A DNA stretch of 18,696 nucleotides from the NCBI GenBank assembly GCA_934330725.1, contig CAKRGM010000045.1:1-18696 (forward strand). Reading direction: 5' to 3'. A program made the translations under genes and the position numbers. Shown one piece after another: positions 1 to 6,035 of the stretch (position 1 is the stretch's first letter; the number at the start of each line of letters is the position of its first letter). The notes below the pieces were generated by a model that was not told the DNA's origin, did no database searches, and saw only the letters and a list, made by a program, of their open reading frames with translations. Source of the DNA: an uncultured Lachnospiraceae bacterium. Lineage in GTDB: Bacteria; Bacillota; Clostridia; Lachnospirales; Lachnospiraceae.

Positions 1-47
1 AGAAAGAAAGACCTTGAGTTCATTATAAACTCTTGGTCTTTCTTTTT
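1..47. terminator. Hairpin terminator at the left edge, possibly bidirectional
   Basis: Arms at about 1-13 and 35-47 pair almost perfectly (core GAAAGACC with GGTCTTTC). After a 2x2 internal mismatch the stem continues with GAGTT/AACTC around a 7-nt loop. A T-run follows on the plus strand at 43-49. Read on the minus strand the final arm is also U-rich (GGTCTTTCTTTCT) but runs off the window. It lies about 130 bases past the stop of the sugar transferase, so it probably ends the polysaccharide transcript. It could also serve a convergent gene outside the window. The stretch 51-179 shows no convincing gene. Confidence 0.7.
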
Positions 48-179
48 TTCGGGACTATTCTTTTTTCACAGCCCCTTCTTATTTTTTGTTACCATTGCTG
101 ATTTCAAAAGATTCTTTTTTACTTCCAGTCTGAAAGCCGTCCGGTACAATGGCTGTCAAACTTGCTATTTGCTGTTTCC

Positions 180-1577
180 TTAATATGCGTCTTTTCTTCC
201 AACAAGAACAAACGCTGTCTTAACAAGTATTTTAAGATCCATTCCAAGTGACCAGTTGTCAATATACCTTAAATCCATTTCAACAACTTTATCAAAATCT
301 GTTATACTGCTTCTTCCACTTACCTGCCACATTCCTGTTATACCCGGTTTGATACTTATTCTTCGCCACTCGCTCTTCTTATATTTAGCTACTTCATCTA
401 CAGTTGGTGGTCTTGTGCCGACAAGACTCATATCGCCCTTTAATACATTAAAGAGCTGTGGAAGTTCGTCAATGCTTGTCTTCCTTATGAATTTCCCGAC
501 TCTTGTTACTCTTGGATCATTTTTTATTTTAAACATCATGCCACTGGAAACTTCATTCTGATCCATAAGCTCTTTTTTACGTTCCTCTGCATCAGTATAC
601 ATGCTTCTGAACTTATATATACTAAAATTACGTCCATTCTGACCAACTCTCGTCTGCTTAAATATCACCGGCCCTTTGGAGTCAAGTTTAACTGCCAGCA
701 TTGTAATAAGCATTATCGGAGAAGATATTACTATGGCTGCAGCACTGATAACAATATCTGAAATTCTTTTTACCATACGCTCATAATTATTTAGAGTTAT
801 TGTATGATATGTAATTACAGGATATGTACCAATTGAACTTACATAACTGTTTGACCTTCTCATTACATACGAATCAATGATAACACGTACCGTAACTCCC
901 ATCTCCAGACATGTATCAATATAATCCTGAATATCTGATATTTTATCATCACGCTGCTGTAAAAAATATATCTGGTCAACCTCATGGTTACGTATTACAT
1001 TTTCAATATCGTCAGTATACCCCAGAACATTAAACATACCTTCTGAATCCTGACCAGGTTTTAATATGTATCCTATTTCATCAAGTTTTATACTTGTCTT
1101 ATTTAAAAAGTAATTAAATTTCTGATAGTCAGCAAACATACCTACAAATGCAGTTCTTGGCGCCTGGCTGTTCTGCCTTATATGCTGTACAAAACGGCTG
1201 AGTATCATATTTATCAGTAACATCACATATGATACTATCAGATACCCTATAAAAAATTTTCTCAAATCATTATGTGAGTCGAATACATAAAGAAGCAATT
1301 CAGTAGACACTGCTGCTATAAACCATGATTTCGTAATAATTTTATAAAATCTGTCAATATAAAAGAATAATGTAACATTATATATTCTTGCCTCTTTATT
1401 AGACAGAATATATATGACTATAAATACAAAGACAACCGGAACCGTCTTATACATTATATCTTTTGAAACATGTCTTGAAAAAAGCAAATATTCTATGGTA
1501 TATGCCAATATAAGCATAAATATATCAAGGCACATCTGGGCTGTATTTGTGTTAGCACCACTGTTTTTTTTATTCAT
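180..1577 (-). CDS. Polyprenyl-phosphate hexose-1-phosphate transferase (exopolysaccharide priming enzyme, WbaP/EpsE-like)
   Basis: This enzyme moves a sugar-1-phosphate from a UDP-sugar onto undecaprenyl phosphate at the inner face of the membrane, the first step of exopolysaccharide or capsule assembly. The 465 residues show four to five hydrophobic helices in the first 130 residues. A Rossmann-like soluble domain (about 140-240, starting RTAFVG) follows, then a membrane helix at 271-297 and the bacterial sugar transferase domain to the C-terminus. Family signatures visible are KxDSKGPVIFKQ near 297-308, YKFRSM at 321-326, the catalytic Asp-Glu pair in SIDELPQ (D370, E371), LVGTRP at 385-390 and PGITGMWQVSGR at 411-422. 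The length is normal for the long polytopic class. An AAGGAAGGGG ribosome site precedes the ATG. It is third in a minus-strand cassette after the Alg14/Alg13 pair. The exact sugar cannot be told from sequence. Confidence 0.93.
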   Translation of the reverse strand: MNKKNSGANTNTAQMCLDIFMLILAYTIEYLLFSRHVSKDIMYKTVPVVFVFIVIYILSNKEARIYNVTLFFYIDRFYKIITKSWFIAAVSTELLLYVFDSHNDLRKFFIGYLIVSYVMLLINMILSRFVQHIRQNSQAPRTAFVGMFADYQKFNYFLNKTSIKLDEIGYILKPGQDSEGMFNVLGYTDDIENVIRNHEVDQIYFLQQRDDKISDIQDYIDTCLEMGVTVRVIIDSYVMRRSNSYVSSIGTYPVITYHTITLNNYERMVKRISDIVISAAAIVISSPIMLITMLAVKLDSKGPVIFKQTRVGQNGRNFSIYKFRSMYTDAEERKKELMDQNEVSSGMMFKIKNDPRVTRVGKFIRKTSIDELPQLFNVLKGDMSLVGTRPPTVDEVAKYKKSEWRRISIKPGITGMWQVSGRSSITDFDKVVEMDLRYIDNWSLGMDLKILVKTAFVLVGRKDAY

Positions 1578-1588
1578 GGTCCCCTTCC

Positions 1589-1616
1589 TTTCTACATGTA
1601 AGTATTTCTACATGTA
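1589..1616. repeat. Tandem 12-bp direct repeat upstream of the sugar transferase
   Basis: TTTCTACATGTA occurs twice at 1589-1600 and 1605-1616, exactly 16 bp apart, in the 82-bp gap between the Alg13-like gene and the sugar transferase. Each copy contains the palindrome TACATGTA. A GTAAGTA/TACTTAC inverted repeat overlaps them. The repeats sit just upstream of the ribosome site of the transferase, so they could be an operator or a leader RNA element. The function is unknown. Confidence 0.45.
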
Positions 1617-1659
1617 CTTACCATGTTTATTGTATATAACCTGTATCGATTTTATCATT

Positions 1660-2136
1660 TCACTCAAAAATCTTCAGAAAATTCAATACAATATCTTCAA
1701 TTTTACCGCCACGAACAACATATGGCTCAAATTTAAAAGTTTTGCATTTATCAATATAAGTAGAAAGCTTCTGCAAATCTTTACAATATATCACACATTT
1801 TTTACTTGCAAACGCCTCCGCAATTTCCGTCTGGTGATCATCAACATGTTCATGAAAATGTGCAAGACGAGGCACTACTATAACAGGTTTTTTTGCATTA
1901 ATTCCGGTCATTATTGACCCCACTCCTGCATGTGTAATCAATACTGTGCAATTGCTGACATGTTCATTAAACTCTGCCGCATCTAAAAAATCCTTGTATT
2001 CACAATTCACAGGTTTAAATGTAGAACTTCCCGTCTGTATGAATACATCCTCTTTAAGCATTGGAGCAATCTTATCAACTGCTTCAACAAGCCTGTTCAT
2101 TTGAAACTTCTGTGTACCCAACGTAACAAAAATCAA
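1660..2136 (-). CDS. Alg13/PssE-like glycosyltransferase catalytic subunit (EpsF family)
   Basis: This is the soluble half of a two-part glycosyltransferase that adds the second sugar to a lipid-linked polysaccharide precursor. It acts on the cytoplasmic face in complex with its Alg14-like partner. The 158 residues carry the GT-B C-terminal half signatures: MIFVTLGTQ at the start, ITHAGVGS at 67-74 for nucleotide-sugar binding, VPR at 88-90 and HVDDHQ at 97-102. The start codon is TTG, not ATG. An AGGAGGAGG ribosome site lies six bases upstream, and the TTGA junction overlaps the TGA stop of the Alg14-like gene by four bases, so translation is probably coupled. The known homologues are yeast Alg13, rhizobial PssE and pneumococcal Cps14G. 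The sugar specificity (GlcNAc, Gal or GlcA) is not predictable here. Confidence 0.9.
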   Translation of the reverse strand: MIFVTLGTQKFQMNRLVEAVDKIAPMLKEDVFIQTGSSTFKPVNCEYKDFLDAAEFNEHVSNCTVLITHAGVGSIMTGINAKKPVIVVPRLAHFHEHVDDHQTEIAEAFASKKCVIYCKDLQKLSTYIDKCKTFKFEPYVVRGGKIEDIVLNFLKIFE

Positions 2137-2603
2137 AATATTCCTCCTCCTAACACTGCTTTAGGATAAAGTTCAAGCATATCTTCCCATTGCACAATAA
2201 ACAGATCAGCAAAATTATAAAGCAGCCTTCCCGTCAGTGATGGTCTGTGTACTCTTGCAAAAGACTCGATATATACAACTTTTATTCCAAGAATTTTACC
2301 AATAACGCAAAACGGGTACACTATTAATGCCCCCGTAGTTATGATAAAATCTGGTTTTTCCTTTTTTAATATAAATAATGCCCTGAAAAACAATAAAAAG
2401 AACTTCGGAATAAATAATATCTCCCGGCGGTTCATCTGTGGAATATAGTATTTCTTCCTTCCAAAATTACTCAGCTTAAAATCACTTTTTTCTGTTATAA
2501 GAATATTATCGTACTTTTTCTCCGTTTTCTTTAAGCGTGATATTTCCTCTAAATGTCCTCCCGAAGATGCAATGAACGCAATTTTTAAATTCCCTAGCGC
2601 CAT
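2133..2603 (-). CDS. Alg14/PssD-like glycosyltransferase membrane-anchor subunit
   Basis: This is the membrane-associated partner that recruits the Alg13-like subunit to the membrane and supplies the acceptor-binding half of a split GT-B glycosyltransferase. The 156 residues contain the typical SSGGHLEE motif at 13-20, a hydrophobic stretch at about 62-80 for membrane association, ITTGA at 88-92 and the conserved block YIESFARVHRPSLTGR at 111-126. The length matches the family (about 150-170). The start is an ATG preceded by GAGG at 7-8 bases. It is the first gene after the promoter at 2704-2732 and overlaps the next gene by four bases, which fits a fixed 1:1 complex. Homologues are yeast Alg14, PssD and Cps14F. 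Confidence 0.9.
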   Translation of the reverse strand: MALGNLKIAFIASSGGHLEEISRLKKTEKKYDNILITEKSDFKLSNFGRKKYYIPQMNRREILFIPKFFLLFFRALFILKKEKPDFIITTGALIVYPFCVIGKILGIKVVYIESFARVHRPSLTGRLLYNFADLFIVQWEDMLELYPKAVLGGGIF

Positions 2604-2703
2604 ATTTTTTCCTCTTTTCTTTTCTTTATAAATAATTAAGTAATTGCAAAACGGTTATATTTTATAAAAATTTTTCCATCAAATATAAAAAATATATAAA
2701 CTG

Positions 2704-2732
2704 ATTATATCATCTGTGCAATTACAAAACAA
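2704..2732 (-). promoter_or_regulatory. Promoter of the polysaccharide cassette, overlapping the end of the HAD gene
   Basis: On the minus strand TTGTTT (2727-2732) is followed after exactly 17 bases by a perfect TATAAT (2704-2709), itself preceded by TG one base before to form an extended -10. The -35 lies inside the last codons of the HAD phosphatase gene and the -10 just past its stop. The predicted start near 2697 gives a leader of about 90 nt before the Alg14-like gene. No terminator separates the HAD gene from this promoter. Confidence 0.55.
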
Positions 2733-3408
2733 TAACATCTTGATAATTATAAATATACATGTCAGAAATCCTTCTGATCTCGCTTTCATTTTTTTCAGAT
2801 GCTTTATCATATACTGCTATTGTATAGTAGCCACCATTTTTAGCGCCCTTTACGCCATCAAGTATATCCTCAAATACAACACAATCCTGTGGCATACATC
2901 CACATTTCATTGCTGCCATATCATAAATATCAGGATATCCTTTTCCTCTTTTCACCTCAGTAGTATGCGTAAATACATCAAAGCAGTCATAAATGCCATT
3001 ACGCTTAAGGCATTTTTCATATAATTTATGATCAGAGGCAGTCGCCAATGCAAGCTTAATGTTATTTTTCTTTATCAGCTTTAAAAATTCTGCCGCACCT
3101 TTTTTTAATTCAATATTACAGGTGTATTCATGTATTGCAAGATCAAACCACTCTTTTTTTATTTCATCTATACTTTCATATAGTCCAAAACGTTTTTTTG
3201 TATAAACTGCTCCCGTATCAAAGTTATGTTTTTTTATTTCATCTGTAAAATCAGCAGGAACACTTATACCTCTTCTACTTAAAAATTCTTCATCAATTTT
3301 ATGCCATACACCTGTCGAATTAATCAGCGTTCCATCCAGATCAAATATTGCACACTTAATTGATGACGGTATCTGTGCCGTATTCATAATAATATTATTT
3401 GATTCCAT
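2722..3408 (-). CDS. HAD-superfamily phosphatase, beta-phosphoglucomutase-like subfamily
   Basis: This is probably a soluble phosphatase or mutase acting on a small phosphorylated metabolite. From the chosen start (ATG at 3408, 228 residues) motif I is IFDLDGT with nucleophile D23 and acid D25. A helical cap follows, then motif II around LATASDH. Motif III is the lysine in RGKGYPDIY, and motif IV is VVFEDILDGV with the metal-binding acid pair. Cap type and layout match subfamily I enzymes such as beta-phosphoglucomutase and sugar-phosphate phosphatases, but the substrate cannot be named. The open frame extends to an ATG at 3462. I prefer 3408 because AGGG sits six bases upstream of it. It overlaps the end of nadE by 14 bases, so the two are probably co-translated. 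A role in clearing a phosphorylated pyridine nucleotide precursor is possible but only guessed from position. Confidence 0.85.
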   Translation of the reverse strand: MESNNIIMNTAQIPSSIKCAIFDLDGTLINSTGVWHKIDEEFLSRRGISVPADFTDEIKKHNFDTGAVYTKKRFGLYESIDEIKKEWFDLAIHEYTCNIELKKGAAEFLKLIKKNNIKLALATASDHKLYEKCLKRNGIYDCFDVFTHTTEVKRGKGYPDIYDMAAMKCGCMPQDCVVFEDILDGVKGAKNGGYYTIAVYDKASEKNESEIRRISDMYIYNYQDVIVL

Positions 3409-5335
3409 ACTCATCCCTGATTTCATCAAGTTCTTTAATCCATACTGCACTTGACGCATCACTTGGCATTCTTAAATCACCTCGTGGCGATATTGCTACT
3501 GAACCGACCTTCGGTCCATCCGGCAGACACGACCTTTTAAACTGCTGTGCAAAAAATCTCCATACGAAAGTCCTGAGCCATTTATAGATTACTTCTTTAT
3601 CATATTCATCACAAAATGTTTTTAATGCAATCCTGAATAATTTCTTTGGAGACATTCCGAACCTTAAAATATGGTACATAAAGAAGTCATGTAATTCATA
3701 CGGTCCGACAAGGTCCTCTGTTTTCTGCGCAATTGTTCCATCCTCCTGCGGCGGCAAAAGTTCAGGACTTACAGGTGTATCAAGTATATCCATAAGAATA
3801 TCCGCAAGTTCTTTACTATTGCACGTATACGCATAGTAATTAACCAGATGTCTTACAAGCGTCTTTGGAACAGATACATTCACCCCGTACATAGACATAT
3901 GATCCCCATTATATGTTGCCCATCCAAGAGCCAATTCTGACATATCGCCCGTTCCTATTACCATTCCACTGGTCTGGTTTGCAATATCCATCAGTATCTG
4001 GGTTCTTTCCCTTGCCTGTCCATTTTCATATGTTATATCATGTATCATCGGATCATGACATATATCCTTAAAATGCTGATTAACTGCATCCTTAATATTA
4101 ATCTCCCTAAGCGTGGCATTTAATTTTTTAGTAAGTTCAACTGCATTATTATATGTTCTGTCTGTCGTACCAAAACATGGCATTGTAACACATGTGATTT
4201 TTTTTCTGTCAATATTAAGCATATCAAAAGCACGAACCGTAACCAAAAGAGCAAGTGTTGAATCAAGTCCTCCTGATATTCCAATTACAGCACTCTTACA
4301 ATTGGTATGCTCAAGACGTTTTTTTAATCCATATGTCTGTATATTTAAAATCTCCTCGCATCTGTCGTCCCTCTCATTTTTCTGCAGTGGAACGAACGGA
4401 GTTTTATCATAATTTCTTATTAAATCCAGTTTTTGTATTTTTGTCTCAAACAATACTGTTCTATATGTTTCATCTGATGTAATATTTTCATATGTAGACA
4501 TTCTTCGTCTTTCAAATGAGATTCTTTCAAGATCAATATCCACATATATAGATTCATTTTTGAATAGCTGTGCAGCTTTTAATACAGTTCCATTTTCAGC
4601 AATAATATTATGTCCGCCAAATACTATATCCTGTGTTGATTCTCCTTCACCCGAACTTGAATAAATATATGCACATACCAGTCTCGCTGATTGTCCTTTT
4701 ACAAGTTCATATCTGTATTTATCTTTTCCTATTGTTTCATTACTTGCTGATGTATTAACTATAACTGTTGCACCATTAAGTGCATGTTTTATACTTGGCG
4801 GAGCTGGTGTCCATAAATCTTCACATACTTCTGCAGCAACCACAAAGCACTTCATATTACTGCATTTAAATAATATATTCATTCCAAATGGAACTGTTTC
4901 GCCATTAATTACAACATCAACTGTTTTTTCAAACCCTGGAGTAAATTGTCTGCGTTCATAAAACTCACCATAATTTGGTAAGTATTTTTTAGGAACAAGT
5001 CCAAGTATCTTGCCGTCTATCAATGCTGCTGCAACATTATACAGCTTATTATTATATTCATATGGCAATCCCACAAATGTAAGCATTCCCGGACACTCAG
5101 AGGAATATCTGACAATCTCATTCAGTCCATCAAGTGCTGCATCTAAAAGTGCCTGCTGAAGAAAAAGATCATTGCATGTATAACCTGTTATACACATTTC
5201 AGGAAATACTGTAAGCTTTGACTTATTTTCATAAGCATCACTCATTAATTTCTTTATCTGCTGTATATTATAAGAACAATCTGCAACCTTAATTTTAGGA
5301 GTAACCGCCGAAACCCTCAAATATCCATTATTCAT
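3395..5335 (-). CDS. nadE: Glutamine-dependent NAD+ synthetase
   Basis: This enzyme converts nicotinic acid adenine dinucleotide, ATP and glutamine to NAD+, the last step of NAD synthesis. The 646 residues form two domains. The N-terminal nitrilase-type glutaminase (about 5-290) shows the catalytic triad as E46 in VFPEMCITGY, K116 in VPKKYLPNYGEFYERR and C171 in AAEVCEDLW. The C-terminal synthetase (about 320-646) has the ATP-pyrophosphatase P-loop SGGLDS at 354-359 and the GTGDMSELALGW block at 461-472. The length is typical of the long two-domain class, so the protein can channel its own ammonia from glutamine. The ATG is preceded by AAGGATTGGTGAG and a short leader. A HAD phosphatase gene overlaps its 3' end. 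I see no truncation or missing catalytic residue. Confidence 0.97.
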   Translation of the reverse strand: MNNGYLRVSAVTPKIKVADCSYNIQQIKKLMSDAYENKSKLTVFPEMCITGYTCNDLFLQQALLDAALDGLNEIVRYSSECPGMLTFVGLPYEYNNKLYNVAAALIDGKILGLVPKKYLPNYGEFYERRQFTPGFEKTVDVVINGETVPFGMNILFKCSNMKCFVVAAEVCEDLWTPAPPSIKHALNGATVIVNTSASNETIGKDKYRYELVKGQSARLVCAYIYSSSGEGESTQDIVFGGHNIIAENGTVLKAAQLFKNESIYVDIDLERISFERRRMSTYENITSDETYRTVLFETKIQKLDLIRNYDKTPFVPLQKNERDDRCEEILNIQTYGLKKRLEHTNCKSAVIGISGGLDSTLALLVTVRAFDMLNIDRKKITCVTMPCFGTTDRTYNNAVELTKKLNATLREINIKDAVNQHFKDICHDPMIHDITYENGQARERTQILMDIANQTSGMVIGTGDMSELALGWATYNGDHMSMYGVNVSVPKTLVRHLVNYYAYTCNSKELADILMDILDTPVSPELLPPQEDGTIAQKTEDLVGPYELHDFFMYHILRFGMSPKKLFRIALKTFCDEYDKEVIYKWLRTFVWRFFAQQFKRSCLPDGPKVGSVAISPRGDLRMPSDASSAVWIKELDEIRDEYGIK

Positions 5336-5351
5336 TATCTCACCAATCCTT

Positions 5352-5393
5352 ATACAAAAATTCTGATACGATTATATCATACAAAAATTGTAT
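5352..5393. promoter_or_regulatory. Candidate operator around the nadE promoter (direct repeat plus palindrome)
   Basis: ATACAAAAATT occurs at 5352-5362 and again at 5379-5389, 27 bp apart and on either side of the -10. The upstream copy is part of a perfect 15-bp inverted repeat ATACAA-TTT-TTGTAT on the minus strand (5379-5393). Binding at both would block RNA polymerase. No known NAD-repressor consensus (NiaR, NrtR) is recognised. Confidence 0.35.
5371..5376 (-). promoter_or_regulatory. Extended -10 promoter of nadE
   Basis: The minus strand reads TGATATAAT with the TATAAT at 5371-5376. There is no good -35 at the right spacing (TGGATA at 5394-5399, 17-bp spacer), so the TG extension would carry recognition. 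The predicted start lies near 5364, about 29 nt before the nadE ATG. Confidence 0.5.
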
Positions 5394-5523
5394 TATCCAT
5401 TACCATTTTTTCTTAACTTTAATACTTTTTTGTTTATATCTGAATTTTCCAGTATATTGATTCACAAATAACCTGAACTAAAACCACAGGATATTTTTTA
5501 ACCAGTCATTCAGAAATTTATTC

Positions 5524-5540
5524 ACAGTGAACTACACTGT
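5524..5540. repeat. Small inverted repeat beside the lipoprotein terminator
   Basis: ACAGTG (5524-5529) and CACTGT (5535-5540) form a perfect 6-bp stem with a 5-nt loop, seven bases from the large terminator stem at 5547-5587. It lies between nadE and the small lipoprotein gene. The rest of 5401-5523 is AT-rich sequence in which I see nothing. Confidence 0.35.
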
Positions 5541-5546
5541 AGCCTT

Positions 5547-5587
5547 ACAAGATAAAAAAGTGCCAAAATGGCACTTTTTTATCTTGT
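5547..5587 (-). terminator. Perfect 19-bp stem terminator that contains the lipoprotein stop codon
   Basis: Arms 5547-5565 and 5569-5587 are perfect reverse complements with a 3-nt loop. The core is AAAAAAGTGCCA / TGGCACTTTTTT, giving a GC-poor stem with its own A and U tracts. It can therefore act on either strand. The TAA stop of the small lipoprotein (5579-5581) lies within the stem, so ribosomes finishing the gene would reach into the hairpin. Confidence 0.85.
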
Positions 5588-5902
5588 TAAATTATTTTCT
5601 GTGGCTGTTGTTGCTCCTGTTACAGCTTCTTTAGCCTCGGTTGCAGCATCTGTCACAATTTTTTCAATTTCAGTTGCGGCATCTGTTATTACAGGTTCTA
5701 AAACGCCCTCATTTCCTGAAGTATTCTCAATTCTGTCATCATAATGACCTGACTGCGAATCTGTACCATTTTCTGCTCCTGCTGTGCTTTGTAAATCAGC
5801 ACTGCTCCCATTGTTGTTTTTATCTTTATTACCACATCCGGTAAATAAACAGAAGCATAAAACCAACAAACATGCTACAACAATGCATTTAACTTTTTTC
5901 AT
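5579..5902 (-). CDS. Small secreted lipoprotein with three 11-residue repeats
   Basis: I do not recognise a family. The 107 residues start with a lipoprotein signal (KK then a hydrophobic stretch, with FTGC placing the lipidated Cys at 23). A low-complexity Asn/Ser/Gly region with several acidic residues follows. The C-terminal tail has three consecutive 11-mers, residues 71-81, 82-92 and 93-103, beginning VITDAATEIEK and IVTDAATEAKE; the third is degenerate. The period of 11 with Thr/Ala/Glu suggests an amphipathic helix like those in LEA-type proteins, an inference from pattern only. The start is the ATG at 5902 because GGAGG lies eight bases upstream. An in-frame ATG at 5917 directly abuts that ribosome site and is unlikely. 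It is probably a single-gene transcript closed by the adjacent terminator. Confidence 0.75.
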   Translation of the reverse strand: MKKVKCIVVACLLVLCFCLFTGCGNKDKNNNGSSADLQSTAGAENGTDSQSGHYDDRIENTSGNEGVLEPVITDAATEIEKIVTDAATEAKEAVTGATTATENNLTR

Positions 5903-5926
5903 AAATATATCCTCCATATTTCTTAT

Positions 5927-5932
5927 CTTATA
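5927..5932 (-). promoter_or_regulatory. Possible extended -10 of the small lipoprotein gene
   Basis: The minus strand reads TGATATAAG with TATAAG at 5927-5932, about 25 bases before the ATG and just upstream of the GGAGG site. It matches the TGnTATAAT form seen at nadE and the polysaccharide cassette. No clear -35 is visible in the AT-rich upstream DNA. Confidence 0.3.
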
Positions 5933-5967
5933 TCATTCTATTATTTTGGACATATTTATAAATTATA

Positions 5968-6015
5968 TTCAAAATTATATTTGAAATTAAATTTTAATTT
6001 GAAACTATATTCAAA
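5968..6015. repeat. Two mirrored TTCAAA/TTTGAA hairpins between MCP and lipoprotein genes
   Basis: TTCAAA (5968-5973) and TTTGAA (5980-5985) are followed, after 12 bases, by TTTGAA (5998-6003) and TTCAAA (6010-6015). Each pair has a 6-nt spacer. The 12 bases in the middle are themselves AT-only and nearly palindromic. It lies 20 bases after the MCP stop. No U-tract terminator is seen there, so this element could instead slow or end that transcript, or bind a protein upstream of the lipoprotein gene. Confidence 0.4.
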
Positions 6016-6035
6016 AATCAAAAATAAATTCAGGA

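Noticed and set aside
51..179. Short minus-strand frame after the sugar transferase
   Set aside because: It lacks a ribosome site and a proper start, and is too short to support.
1414..1917. A 167-codon plus-strand frame spanning the sugar transferase/Alg13 junction
   Set aside because: It lies opposite two well-supported genes and its sequence is low in signature motifs.
3409..3462. Earlier start of the HAD phosphatase at 3462
   Set aside because: It would add 18 residues within nadE coding sequence with no ribosome site; 3408 has AGGG at proper spacing.
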